From positions 1 through 34,121 of the forward strand of contig DAOUSW010000026.1 of NCBI GenBank assembly GCA_030627005.1: 34,121 nucleotides of DNA, read 5' to 3'. This DNA comes from MTP4 sp9310u. Its GTDB lineage: Archaea > Halobacteriota > Methanosarcinia > Methanosarcinales > Methanosarcinaceae. Made by a program: the position numbers and the translations under genes. Of this stretch, positions 15,834 to 24,347 are shown piece after piece. Each line of letters starts with the position of its first letter. Position 1 is the first letter of the stretch. The notes below the pieces were generated by a model, which searched no databases, was not told the origin of the DNA, and saw only the letters and a list, made by a program, of their open reading frames with translations.

Positions 15834-17015
15834 ATGCGATTTCCCAATAGAATTTCCGGGATTAAATTTGCAGGATTATTAGCCATTATTATTTTAGTTG
15901 TTTCGACTCCGGGGTGTATGAGTTCAGGTTCGGATAAGAGTAATTCAAGCTCCGGTCCGGATGCAGAGGTTATAGCTTCAACACCTGAAGCAAATATTAC
16001 GTTTGTTACTACCGGTTCATCATTTTCACCAATCATCACAGTTACAGGTAATCCTGAAATTAAATGGGTATTTGGGGATGGTTCAACATCCGATTCTCCG
16101 GCTCCTACTGTAAACTTCGGTTCAAAGGGGACAAGAGCAAATACTCTGGTAGTAACACCATGGAGTGCAGTAACTAAGATCAATATAGGTTATGATGGTT
16201 CGGATGGGGGAGTAACTCCAGGTCCCGGTACAATAGAATATTTGGAACAACAGAATGTAATAGCTGTTACCGGTTTGGAAAATGTCGCACCGTACCTCCA
16301 GGTATGGGCTTCAAGTCGTAATCCGATAGCTGCGCTGGATTTCAGTGACTTCAAGGAACTGCATACGATTGAGTGTTTTTATTGTACATCATTGGCTACC
16401 ATCAGGCTCCGTAACGTTCCATCTCTGACCAGGCTTTGCCTCGAAAGTTGCGACATTTCTTATCTTGACCTATCAGAGGCTCCTGCTCTGGCTGATCTTC
16501 GCGGAGCATCCCAGAAAAGTTCAACATATACAATAAATTGGGGCACTACAGGGGATCATATCTGGCATGTATGTGTTGGAGCTAACCCGCATATGACCGG
16601 CACATTACCATCCGACCAGTTCCCGGTCCTGGAAGATTTTTTTGTTTGGAACGGGAATCAAAGCGGGACTCTACACCTGGATTCTAAAGATTTATATAAA
16701 GTCCGGGCATACGATAACCATTATAGTGCCGCTGATTTATCCGGTTGTTTCCCTGCTGGTAGAAGGGCTGTTGTGCAAATTTATAATAATGAACTCACAA
16801 GTCTGGATATTTCCGATGACCCCGGTTTAATTCATTTAAATGCCAGCGGTAATTTACTGGACCAAACAGCAGTAGATGGGGTACTCCAAACACTGGATTC
16901 TTATGGTACTAATGGCGGGTATCTGGATCTAAGCGGAAATGCCGCCCCATCAAGTGCAGGAACAGCCTATGCAGATAATTTAATTGCCAGGGGATGGGAG
17001 GTCCAGAGTTCATAA
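15834..17015 (+). CDS. secreted lipoprotein with leucine-rich repeats
   Basis: Predicted cell-surface lipoprotein of 393 residues. The N-terminus has a basic start (MRFPNRISGIK), a hydrophobic core (GLLAIIILVV) and a lipobox-like TPGC with Cys28, followed by a Ser/Gly-rich linker. Residues ~55-95 resemble a PKD-like beta domain (WVFGDGSTSDSPAPTVNF). From ~140 onward, irregular leucine-rich repeats are seen (ALDFSDFKELHTIECF, SLTRLCLESCDISYLDLSE, ELTSLDISDDPGLIHLNASG). Such proteins bind ligands or other surface components; no enzyme motif is visible. ATG at 15834 has AGGAGATC just upstream, a strong ribosome binding site. It is likely monocistronic. Codon use is more AT-rich than in the core genes, which fits a fast-evolving surface protein. 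Confidence 0.8.
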   Translation: MRFPNRISGIKFAGLLAIIILVVSTPGCMSSGSDKSNSSSGPDAEVIASTPEANITFVTTGSSFSPIITVTGNPEIKWVFGDGSTSDSPAPTVNFGSKGTRANTLVVTPWSAVTKINIGYDGSDGGVTPGPGTIEYLEQQNVIAVTGLENVAPYLQVWASSRNPIAALDFSDFKELHTIECFYCTSLATIRLRNVPSLTRLCLESCDISYLDLSEAPALADLRGASQKSSTYTINWGTTGDHIWHVCVGANPHMTGTLPSDQFPVLEDFFVWNGNQSGTLHLDSKDLYKVRAYDNHYSAADLSGCFPAGRRAVVQIYNNELTSLDISDDPGLIHLNASGNLLDQTAVDGVLQTLDSYGTNGGYLDLSGNAAPSSAGTAYADNLIARGWEVQSS

Positions 17016-17453
17016 AAAATCCCCCGCCTGCAAATTTAATCTGTATTTTGGATGCCTGCAAAATACGGAAACAACTTTACTCAAAAACACCGATTGAATA
17101 ATTCAGGAAGCCCGGTTCTGTAGAAATCCTATCCATGACTTGAAATGACCCCGGTTTTTTGTGACAGGGTTTAATGATGGTCCCGGTTATGGGAGTTTCC
17201 TTTCCGGTATCGATAAAAGGGGTCCTCACCGCCCGCAAAGCGGGAGGTCCTTTCCGAATTTGCTGGGAACAAGTATTTTCTAAATGAATTGCAATTATTG
17301 GGTTTTACTTTTATTCAACCCATTTCGCGATATTTTGCCTTTATCTCTAATTTTTATATTTTCGAAATAAATTAAGCTAATTGAAGGTTTCTACATGTCT
17401 GGAACCTCAAAAGTTATATTTTCCAGAAAAAATAAAGCTCACCTATAGATAAT
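17016..17453. other. intergenic region with dispersed repeat copy and a G/C hairpin
   Basis: No gene. Positions 17117-17177 hold a plus-strand copy of the ~53-bp dispersed repeat (TGTAGAAATCCTATCCATGA, then CTTGAAATGACCCCGG). Positions 17228-17247 can fold as CCGCCCGC-AAA-GCGGGAGG with one mismatch; no T-run follows, so terminator function is doubtful. An AT-rich stretch with GTTATATTTT (~17411-17420) is a reasonable TATA for the DUF4326 gene. Confidence 0.5.
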
Positions 17454-17885
17454 ATGGCTGAAGTCAACGAATCCAAAGAAATCAAAAAATCTAAAGAATC
17501 CAACGAATCCAAAGAAACCCTCGTCCGAAGCAAAAGGAAAAACCAGACAAAAGAACTTGAGCGCTGCAAGTCGATCTATGGGGAAGAAAACGCCGTCACA
17601 ATCGACCGTACCACGAAATGGGGCAGCCCTTTTACAATTGGCAAGGACGGGAGCAGGGAAGAAGTAATGCAAAAGCACCAGGCCTACCTGAGAAAGAGGC
17701 CGGACCTCCTGAGGGCAATCCCCGGGGAATTGTCCGGCAAAGTTCTCGTCTGCTGGTGCTGGCCTGACCCATGTCATGGGGAGATCCTGGCATACCTGGC
17801 TAACAACCCGGATAAGATCGAAGAATTCAGGCAGGGGAAAAACCCGATGAAGGGGAAGGTTCAAGCGACTTTTGGGAGTTTTTAA
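17454..17885 (+). CDS. DUF4326 protein, copy A
   Basis: A 143-residue protein with a DUF4326 domain, a family of unknown function common in phages and accessory regions. The conserved parts are DRTTKWGSPFTIG (a T-K-W-G-x-P-F core) and VLVCWCWPDPCHGEILAYLA, whose C-W-C-x-P-x-x-C-H-G motif looks like a metal or catalytic site. Compared with copy B at 19540 it carries ~14 extra N-terminal residues made of a repeating ESKE/KKSKES pattern, from microrepeat expansion. The remaining DNA is about 94% identical to copy B by hand count (about 21 changes over ~370 bases). The N-terminus is basic (RSKRKNQTK). No clear Shine-Dalgarno sequence precedes the ATG. The two copies flank a toxin-antitoxin pair. 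Confidence 0.8.
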   Translation: MAEVNESKEIKKSKESNESKETLVRSKRKNQTKELERCKSIYGEENAVTIDRTTKWGSPFTIGKDGSREEVMQKHQAYLRKRPDLLRAIPGELSGKVLVCWCWPDPCHGEILAYLANNPDKIEEFRQGKNPMKGKVQATFGSF

Positions 17886-18286
17886 TGAGGGGGGAGAGGC
17901 AGTCTGATCGCGTTCTCGTTCCGCCGCCTTCCCTGCCTTATTTTTCGTACCAATCAGTTTTGACTCTCTGGGGCCTGTTTAGTGATTTTGGGAGCTTGAT
18001 TTTTTTTGGGGGGGGCGGCTTCTTATCAGTCAAGTGGATTTAATTTTCTTTGAATAAAATGGAAAAGAAGAACCAGCAATTTATGTAACTGGCTGAACTT
18101 TTTCCTCTATAAATCGAATGCATATACATCACATTTTAGTTATTGTATCAGTTTCAACAAGAATGCTGAACCACAGAAAAATCATATAATCATGAAGCCT
18201 GATATGATATAGTAAAATTATTCTTTGTGAATACGGAATTAATATAAGATATCTGTAGGATCAAAGTGGTAGAAGGTAAAAGAATA
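17886..18286. other. spacer with shuffled repeat blocks and homopolymer runs
   Basis: No gene. The block 17908-17955 (CTCGTTCCGCCGCCTTCCC..) recurs at 19169-19213, and the block ~17962-18000 (CTGGGGCCTGTTTAGTGATT..) recurs at 18950-18985, in the opposite relative order. A T8 run followed by G8 lies at about 18001-18016. The last ~100 bases are AT rich and should contain the promoter of the MntA/HepT pair. Confidence 0.55.
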
Positions 18287-18595
18287 ATGCCTGCTCAACA
18301 ACTCAGAGACGCTGACTATTTCATAAAAATACTGAAGCGTTACTTCCCGGAAATAAAGGAGAAATACAGTGTAAGCTATCTCGGGGTTTTCGGATCATAT
18401 GTCCGCGGGGACCAAACAAAGGATAGTGACCTTGATGTCCTTGTAGAATTCGATGAAAACCCCGGGCTTTTTGAATATATCGAACTTGAGGACTACCTGA
18501 GTGAACTTCTTGGAGTAAAGGTGGATCTGGTGATGAAAAGTGCGCTTAAACCCAATATAGGAAAGCGAATTCTGAACGAGGTCGAAGCTCTGTGA
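18287..18595 (+). CDS. mntA: MntA-like nucleotidyltransferase antitoxin
   Basis: Minimal nucleotidyltransferase (MNT) of the type VII toxin-antitoxin class. MntA antitoxins neutralise their HEPN partner by AMPylating a tyrosine near its active site. The 102 residues contain VFGSYVRGDQTKDSDLDVLV with Gly-Ser at 36-37 and Asp-Leu-Asp at 48-50, an exact GSx10DxD motif; the rest (VKVDLVMKSALKPNIGKRIL) is typical. The ATG at 18287 is preferred over the in-frame GTG at 18266, since GAAGGT lies about nine bases upstream. Its stop overlaps the next start by four bases (GTGA), so the two are co-transcribed and translationally coupled. Antitoxin first, toxin second is a common order. Confidence 0.88.
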   Translation: MPAQQLRDADYFIKILKRYFPEIKEKYSVSYLGVFGSYVRGDQTKDSDLDVLVEFDENPGLFEYIELEDYLSELLGVKVDLVMKSALKPNIGKRILNEVEAL

Positions 18596-18945
18596 ATACT
18601 GAGGAAAGGGATCTTGTAGATTTTTTAAAAGACATCCTTGAGTCAATCGAGAAAATTGAGAAATTCACGAAAGGACTTGATTTCGATGAATTCTCGAAAG
18701 ACGATAAAACCGCGTATGCAGTGATCCGAGCTCTTGAAATTATAGGGGAAGCAACAAAAAATCTGCCGGATTCTTTAAAAGAAGAATATCCCGAAGTCCC
18801 GTGGAGAAAAATGGCAGGAACTCGAGATAAGGTAATTCATGGTTATTTCGTGGTTGACCTCGAAGTCATCTGGAGAACGATAACTAAAAACATTCCCATT
18901 GTAAAACCATTAATTGAAGAAATACTCGATGAAATAGAAAATTGA
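18592..18945 (+). CDS. hepT: HepT-like HEPN ribonuclease toxin (DUF86)
   Basis: HEPN-domain RNase toxin partner of the MNT protein. It has 117 mostly helical residues, with the Rx4H catalytic motif in TRDKVIHGYFVVD (Arg78, His83) and Tyr85 two residues after the His, the position that MntA modifies in characterised HepT/MntA pairs. IRALEIIGEATKNLP (46-60) and PEVPWRKMAGTRD are typical DUF86 segments. It starts with GTG at 18592, inside the stop of the antitoxin gene. Such pairs act in plasmid or island stabilisation and in phage defence. Its position between two DUF4326 copies and beside a type I restriction operon favours an accessory defence or island-maintenance role; that is inference. 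Confidence 0.88.
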   Translation: MNTEERDLVDFLKDILESIEKIEKFTKGLDFDEFSKDDKTAYAVIRALEIIGEATKNLPDSLKEEYPEVPWRKMAGTRDKVIHGYFVVDLEVIWRTITKNIPIVKPLIEEILDEIEN

Positions 18946-19214
18946 CTTTCTGGAGCCTGTTTAATGATTTTTGGAGCTTGATTTCTGGGGGGCTGTTTCT
19001 TTTCCACCCGAGTTGCGCCAGTCGAGTTGCGCCAGTCGAGTTGCGGCTCGACGATGCGCGGTCCTTTTCCCTCGCTTCCTCGCTCAACCTGACTAAGATA
19101 ACTTTTTTTATATATTTCCCGGGCGGCACCTCCTCCCCTCCCTCCCGGCTCCTCCTTTTCCACTGATCCCTTTCTCGTTCCACCGCCCTTCCCTGCCTGA
19201 TTTTTCGCAACAAT
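18946..19214. repeat. repeat-rich spacer
   Basis: Holds the second copies of the two blocks found at 17908-18000 (here 18950-18985 and 19169-19213). A 14-bp tandem CGAGTTGCGCCAGT at 19009-19022 and 19023-19036 starts a third unit. The sequence CTCGACGATGCG.. with a C/T-rich tail follows. Several overlapping ORFs on both strands here are frame shadows of low-complexity DNA. Confidence 0.6.
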
Positions 19215-19375
19215 TATAGTCCCAAACGTAAATATTTTCACTTACTTTATAACCACGGAAGACACTGAAAGCACGGAAAGATTGTTCCCTTATTTCCTTT
19301 ATTCCGTGTTTTCCGTGCCTTCTGTGGTTAAACCTGCACTTGAGATTGGTGAAAAAATTTTGCACCTTGAATATA
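19215..19375 (+). mobile_element. MITE-like 161-bp palindromic element, copy 3
   Basis: Begins TATAGTCCC and ends TTGAATATA (one substitution from the ACTATA end of the other copies); length 161 as in copies 1 and 2. It lies immediately after the repeated block at 19169-19213. The DNA from 19376 to 19539 has no gene; a TATA-like TTTATATTTTAT (~19500-19511) precedes DUF4326 copy B. Confidence 0.72.
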
Positions 19376-19539
19376 ATTGATTTTGAAATGAGTAATTAAT
19401 TTCTGGATTCACTATAGTTTTGACTCAGCTTTCGACCCCGCTTTCAAAATAAGGTTATTTTTGAGACAACTGAATAAATGTGAGTATCAAAACTACAGTT
19501 TATATTTTATAGAAAACGTAAACTTTACTCGTAGATAAC

Positions 19540-19929
19540 ATGGCTGAAGTCAAAGAAACCCTCGTCCGAAGCAAAAGGAAAAACCAGACAAAGGAACTTG
19601 AGCGCTGCAAGTCGATCTATGGGGAAGAAAACGCCGTCACAATCGACCGTACCACGAAATGGGGCAGCCCCTTTGCAATTGGCAGGGACGGGACCAGGGA
19701 AGAAGTCATGCAAAAGCACCAGGCCTACCTGAGAAAGAGGCCGGACCTCCTGAAAGCAATCCCCGGGGAATTGTCAGGAAAAGTTCTCGTCTGCTGGTGC
19801 TGGCCTGACCCATGCCATGGGGACATCCTGGCATATCTGGCTAACAACCCGGACAGGATCGAAGAATTCAGGCAGGGGAAAAACCCGATGAAGGGGAAGG
19901 TCCAGACTACTTTTGGAAGTTTTGAATGA
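19540..19929 (+). CDS. DUF4326 protein, copy B
   Basis: A 129-residue DUF4326 paralogue of the gene at 17454, lacking that copy's extra N-terminal microrepeat (MAEVKETLVRSK here). It has the same conserved motifs: TTKWGSPFAIG and CWCWPDPCHGD. Only about seven residues differ in the shared part, all conservative (for example K/R, E/D, S/T), and most DNA changes are silent or conservative. That points to a recent duplication with both copies under selection. It converges on hsdR with a 29-base gap, so the two could share a bidirectional terminator. Function unknown; I name it only by domain. Confidence 0.8.
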   Translation: MAEVKETLVRSKRKNQTKELERCKSIYGEENAVTIDRTTKWGSPFAIGRDGTREEVMQKHQAYLRKRPDLLKAIPGELSGKVLVCWCWPDPCHGDILAYLANNPDRIEEFRQGKNPMKGKVQTTFGSFE

Positions 19930-19958
19930 TTAACCGCTGTTGCAGCCTCAATTATTCC

Positions 19959-22900
19959 TCAATTTGTCCATGAATTTGAAAGAGCTTCAGCTTGCTTCAG
20001 TACTAATTCAATGGCTTCCTGTGCCTTATCCGGCGGGTACTTGTAGCGTTGCAATGTACGGCGGACAAGAATGCGTAATTTAGCTCTTACACTATCACGC
20101 ACCTGCCAATCCACAGTCGTGGATTTGCGCAGTTTTTCGGTAATTTCTATGGCAATCTTTTTGAGAGTTGCATCCCCCAACTCACGCACTGCGCTTTCAT
20201 TATTCGCCAGAGCGTCATAAAATGCCACCTCGTCCGGGTTCAGACCAAGCTCAGCATCGCGCTTCAAAACCTCTTGAAACTCCTTTGCCATCTGAATAAG
20301 TTCTTCAATAACCTGGGCAGTTTCAATAGAACGGCTGTTGTACTTCCGTAAGGTTTCCTTTAAACGGTCACTGTATTTCTTTTCCTGCACCACGTTATTG
20401 CGGGTTTTTGAATTTATTTCATCTTTCAACAGTTTTTCAAGTAGCTCTACTGCCAGATTGCGGTACTTCATCTGCCGAACATCTTCCAAAAACTCATCCG
20501 ACAGCAGACCAATATCAGGTTTCTCTAACCCCGCCAGCTCGAACACGTCGGCAACACCTTCGGCAATCACGGCATTATCTAGAATCTGTTTTAGAGCCGA
20601 ATTTTTCTCTTCCTGAGTACGCTTTTTATCCACAGAGGTGAATTTACTAATAGCGGCTTTAATGGCTGAAAAAAAGGCTATCTCAGCACGCAGCTCTTTG
20701 GCTTCATCCAGGGTACCGCACAATGAATAGGCTTTGTTAATCGCTAGTACCGCATCCAAATATCGCTTTTTACCGTCGTTAAGCTCCAAAATATGGTTCG
20801 CAGCTGGTACCAGTAATTGGTGGGCCTGGTTTTCAAAGTCGCTGTAATCAAAACCATGGAAAAGCCCACGCACCACATCCATTTTTTCCAGCAAAACCGA
20901 AAAGGCCTCTTCGGCTCGTAGAATGGGCTCTCCTCTGCCCCTGGCACCAGTATAGATATTCATGGCTTGCTTCAATTCGTTGGCAATACCGATGTAATCT
21001 ACCACCAGACCGCCGGGTTTGTTTTTAAACACCCGGTTTACCCGCGCTATGGCTTGCATAAGGTTGTGGCCTTTCATCGGTTTGTCAATATACATGGTAT
21101 GACAACAGGGCACATCAAAGCCTGTGAGCCACATATCACGCACAATTACCAGCTTGAGAGGGTCATTAATATCTTTAAAACGTTTTTCTAATTTCTTCTT
21201 AGTTTGCTTATTGTAGATGTGTGGCTGTAACAATTCTCGGTCAGACGCCGAGCCGGTCATCACAATTTTAATCTTACCTTTATCGGGGTCAGGATCATGC
21301 CAATCAGGGCGCAATTCCACAATGGCATCGTATAAATGCACACAAATATCACGACTCATGGCCACAATCATGGCCTTGCCATCCATCGAGTCCGTGCGTG
21401 CTTCAAAGTGTTTCACCAGATCAGCAGCTATTTGCTGAATACGTGGCTCAGTCCCCACCAGTTTTTCCAGGCGTGTCCATTCACTTTTGGTTTTCTCGCG
21501 GTTAGACACGTCCTCTTCGTCTTCCACCACTTCTTCAACTTGATCAGACAAAGCTTCAATTTTGGCATGGTTTAAATCGAGCTTTGCCAAACGTGACTCG
21601 TAATAAATAGGTACTGTTGCTCCATCATCTACAGAGTCTTGAATGTCGTAAATTGAAACATAACCCCCAAATACTGATTGAGTGTCTTTGTCTTCAAGGG
21701 CTATCGGTGTACCCGTAAAACCAATAAACGAGGCATTGGGCAAGGAATCACGCATGTATTGGGAAAAACCGAATACCAGCTTTTTATCTATAACATTTTT
21801 GTCTTTATCTTTCACATCTACATAGCGGCCTTTATGACCATACTGGCTGCGATGTGCCTCATCGGAGATCACCACAATATTGTGGCGGTCGTTTAAGATA
21901 GGATGACCATCTTCGCCTTCAAAGGGTGAAAACTTTTGTACAGTAGTAAAAATAATGCCGCCGGATTCCCGCACAGAGAGCAGCTGACGCAACTCCTCCC
22001 GGTCGTTGACTTGAACCGGTGTTTGCTTAAACAGCTCCTGGGCATTGGAGAATGTTTGGAACAGCTGACCGTCTAGGTCATTGCGGTCTGTTACCACTAC
22101 TATGGTAGGGTTATTCATCTCCGGTTGCTGCAACAATTTCCCGACATAACAACACATGGAAATGCTCTTACCCGAACCCTGGGTATGCCAGACCACTCCC
22201 GCCTTTTTGCTGCCAGGCACCACCTCATCGCCATAGCTTGCCCGCTTTTCTGCCACCCCCAGCGACTCATGTGCAGCAATGATCGTGACTCTTACCGCTT
22301 CTCTTACCGCATGGAACTGGTGATAACCGGCAATTTTTTTGATGATTGCTCCACCATCGTTTTCAAAAAGCACAAAAAAGCGGATGTAGTCAAGCAACAT
22401 CTCACGGTCAAAAAACCCTCGCACCAGGGTTTCCAGCTGCCATTCTAACAGTGGCTTATCATCTTCATTCTTAACAGCACGCCAGGGTGAAAAGCGTTCC
22501 TGGTTCGCCGTCAACGCACCAATGCGGGCGTTATAGCCATCACTTATTATCAACGCTTCATTAAACACAAAGAGGTCGCTGATTTCATCTTTGTAGGTTT
22601 GCAATTGGTTAAACGCATCCCAGATATCGACGTTTTCATCGTTGGGACTTTTAAGTTCCAATACCACAATAGGCAAGCCATTTATAAAACAGACTATATC
22701 AGGGCGGCGTGGCTGTTTAGTCCCTTGAATGGTGAACTGGTTGACCGCCAAAAACCGGTTATTGGTCAGATTCTCAAAGTCAATCAAAAAAGCACGGTCG
22801 TAAACCGTCTTGTCATTTTTACGATATTCAACCGGTACACCTTCCAGTAACAGGCGGTGAAATGCGTGGTTATTGGTTTTTAAATCCAGGCTCTCGGACT

Positions 22901-23117
22901 TTAAAACAAGAGCTACGGCCTGCTCAATAGCATTGACGGGGAGATGTGGATTGATGCGCTTAAGGGCCTCTTGAAGATAACGATTTAGCACCACCTTGTG
23001 GTAATCACTGCGTTCGGGTTTGCCTGAATCGGGGGCGATATCAGGGCTATACAGCACATCCCATCTGTTATCCCGGAGCCAGTCGAGGCAAAGTTGCTCT
23101 AATTGGTCTTCATTCAT
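19959..23117 (-). CDS. hsdR: type I restriction enzyme, HsdR subunit
   Basis: Motor and nuclease subunit of a type I restriction-modification complex; it translocates and cuts unmodified DNA together with HsdM2S. The 1052 residues are of normal length. The N-terminal PD-(D/E)xK nuclease shows RRPDIVCF with Asp140 and VVLELKS with Glu154/Lys156. The helicase part follows with Walker A HTQGSGKS (311-318), VVVTDRNDLDGQ, DEAH (419-422) in VVISDEAHRSQYG, FIGFTGTPI, MIVAMSRDICV and QAIARVNRVF (motif VI). A helical C-terminal region binds HsdM. ATG at 23117 is preceded by AAGGGTGTAA, and the SIR2 gene ends two bases upstream. It is the last gene of hsdM-hsdS-SIR2-hsdR. The proteins look bacterial in type, suggesting transfer into the archaeon. 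All catalytic motifs are intact. Confidence 0.95.
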   Translation of the reverse strand: MNEDQLEQLCLDWLRDNRWDVLYSPDIAPDSGKPERSDYHKVVLNRYLQEALKRINPHLPVNAIEQAVALVLKSESLDLKTNNHAFHRLLLEGVPVEYRKNDKTVYDRAFLIDFENLTNNRFLAVNQFTIQGTKQPRRPDIVCFINGLPIVVLELKSPNDENVDIWDAFNQLQTYKDEISDLFVFNEALIISDGYNARIGALTANQERFSPWRAVKNEDDKPLLEWQLETLVRGFFDREMLLDYIRFFVLFENDGGAIIKKIAGYHQFHAVREAVRVTIIAAHESLGVAEKRASYGDEVVPGSKKAGVVWHTQGSGKSISMCCYVGKLLQQPEMNNPTIVVVTDRNDLDGQLFQTFSNAQELFKQTPVQVNDREELRQLLSVRESGGIIFTTVQKFSPFEGEDGHPILNDRHNIVVISDEAHRSQYGHKGRYVDVKDKDKNVIDKKLVFGFSQYMRDSLPNASFIGFTGTPIALEDKDTQSVFGGYVSIYDIQDSVDDGATVPIYYESRLAKLDLNHAKIEALSDQVEEVVEDEEDVSNREKTKSEWTRLEKLVGTEPRIQQIAADLVKHFEARTDSMDGKAMIVAMSRDICVHLYDAIVELRPDWHDPDPDKGKIKIVMTGSASDRELLQPHIYNKQTKKKLEKRFKDINDPLKLVIVRDMWLTGFDVPCCHTMYIDKPMKGHNLMQAIARVNRVFKNKPGGLVVDYIGIANELKQAMNIYTGARGRGEPILRAEEAFSVLLEKMDVVRGLFHGFDYSDFENQAHQLLVPAANHILELNDGKKRYLDAVLAINKAYSLCGTLDEAKELRAEIAFFSAIKAAISKFTSVDKKRTQEEKNSALKQILDNAVIAEGVADVFELAGLEKPDIGLLSDEFLEDVRQMKYRNLAVELLEKLLKDEINSKTRNNVVQEKKYSDRLKETLRKYNSRSIETAQVIEELIQMAKEFQEVLKRDAELGLNPDEVAFYDALANNESAVRELGDATLKKIAIEITEKLRKSTTVDWQVRDSVRAKLRILVRRTLQRYKYPPDKAQEAIELVLKQAEALSNSWTN

Positions 23118-23119
23118 TG

Positions 23120-24346
23120 TTACACCCTTATCCTTGTTTTACCAGCCGCGCAGTCAATTGCCAATTTGAGTAACTTTTCCAGTCCGCTGTGATCAGATTT
23201 TCCATCTTCATCTTTAGGTGCTTGGTACCAAATAGGTCTTATTTTCGCTTCTTGGAGCATTTTTTCTTTAGCTAAATATTTTTCATAATCAGAAGGCTTC
23301 GGAAGAAGGGCAAAATGAGCTGGTATGTCAAATGCTTTAGAATTTACCACATCTTGAAATAACTCAAGGGTTCTATCTTGTTCAAGGCTGCACCCCAGGA
23401 ACAGCAGTGAATGACTTACAAATATCTGGCGAAGTGTTTTAGCAAGGGGTCTTGTGTAATCAAAAGAAGGATAATCTCCATACGCATCGTTGTATTGTGC
23501 TTTTGAGAAAATATAAGTGTCAGGATCATTAACATTTCCATGAAGCTTCAAAATACAACGTTCACCTTGGATCAGTTTTGCAGCAAACTGATTTTGAGTT
23601 TGCGTGCCGTGCATATACCCTTCAATAGGTTTTCGGGCTTTGCTAAATACAATTTCGATAGCTTCATCGAAGTTTGTAGTAACAATACAACCATCACAAA
23701 TCATAGGTAAAAGCCTGACAGGCCCAGAAATTATTGGATCAGCGGAAAGCTCAAACGTATTGAGAACAAAACTGTCAACGTGAGTCTTACTATTCGCATA
23801 TAATAGATCCACAGCATCCAGATAATTCCATTCTGAAAGGTACTTTTCAACCTCTTCGAGGTAAGCCAATGCAGGCTGTGCAGCTCGTTGTTCTGAAGTT
23901 GAAACGCCTTCAAGTTTCTTGACCAATTTTTCAATTGCTTCTCCCCATAAAGGAAAGTTGCAAGGTTTTGACAATCCCGCACCAACAAATGGAGCAATGC
24001 GTTTCTTTTTAATGGTTTCGACTAATTTTGAAAAAACAGCAGATTGTTCGGACTCATCGAGATATTCAAGCATTTCTAAATGCTGATCTTTTACTAACTG
24101 CCCTTCCCAGCGCTCCAATTCATCCATGTAGGCTTCCGAATCGTGCCAAAATAGAAGATCACTTATTTCCACAGAATAACTGTTTGGATCATCGTGAATA
24201 CTTTGTTTGAGTCCTCTAAAAGTAAGAGGTTCGTCGCCATTGATTGCCGCGTGAAACTCGCTGTTTTCCATATTCAGTGTATCATTGAGTGCTGATTTAA
24301 ACTTAAGAACTGTATCGGACAGGCCTTTTAACTTTTTACTGTCCAT
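23120..24346 (-). CDS. SIR2-domain protein embedded in the type I RM operon
   Basis: Predicted NAD+-consuming SIR2-family effector of the kind used in anti-phage systems. It has 408 residues from the ATG at 24346. Residues 1-110 are a helical N-terminal region I do not recognise. The SIR2 fold then shows RIAPFVGAGLSKPCNFPLWGE (116-136; the GAG nucleotide loop), VTTNFDEAIE (222-231; Asn225), ILKLHGNVND (265-274; His269, the catalytic base) and LLFLGCSLEQDRT. The Asn and His needed for NADase activity are present; no transmembrane, TIR or Argonaute part is seen. The start chosen has GAGGAGG eight to ten bases before it and lies one base after the hsdS stop (TGATATG). An open extension to 24508 would overlap hsdS by 160 bases. 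The operon position implies a joint role with the RM enzyme; this is inference. Confidence 0.85.
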   Translation of the reverse strand: MDSKKLKGLSDTVLKFKSALNDTLNMENSEFHAAINGDEPLTFRGLKQSIHDDPNSYSVEISDLLFWHDSEAYMDELERWEGQLVKDQHLEMLEYLDESEQSAVFSKLVETIKKKRIAPFVGAGLSKPCNFPLWGEAIEKLVKKLEGVSTSEQRAAQPALAYLEEVEKYLSEWNYLDAVDLLYANSKTHVDSFVLNTFELSADPIISGPVRLLPMICDGCIVTTNFDEAIEIVFSKARKPIEGYMHGTQTQNQFAAKLIQGERCILKLHGNVNDPDTYIFSKAQYNDAYGDYPSFDYTRPLAKTLRQIFVSHSLLFLGCSLEQDRTLELFQDVVNSKAFDIPAHFALLPKPSDYEKYLAKEKMLQEAKIRPIWYQAPKDEDGKSDHSGLEKLLKLAIDCAAGKTRIRV

Positions 24347-24347
24347 A

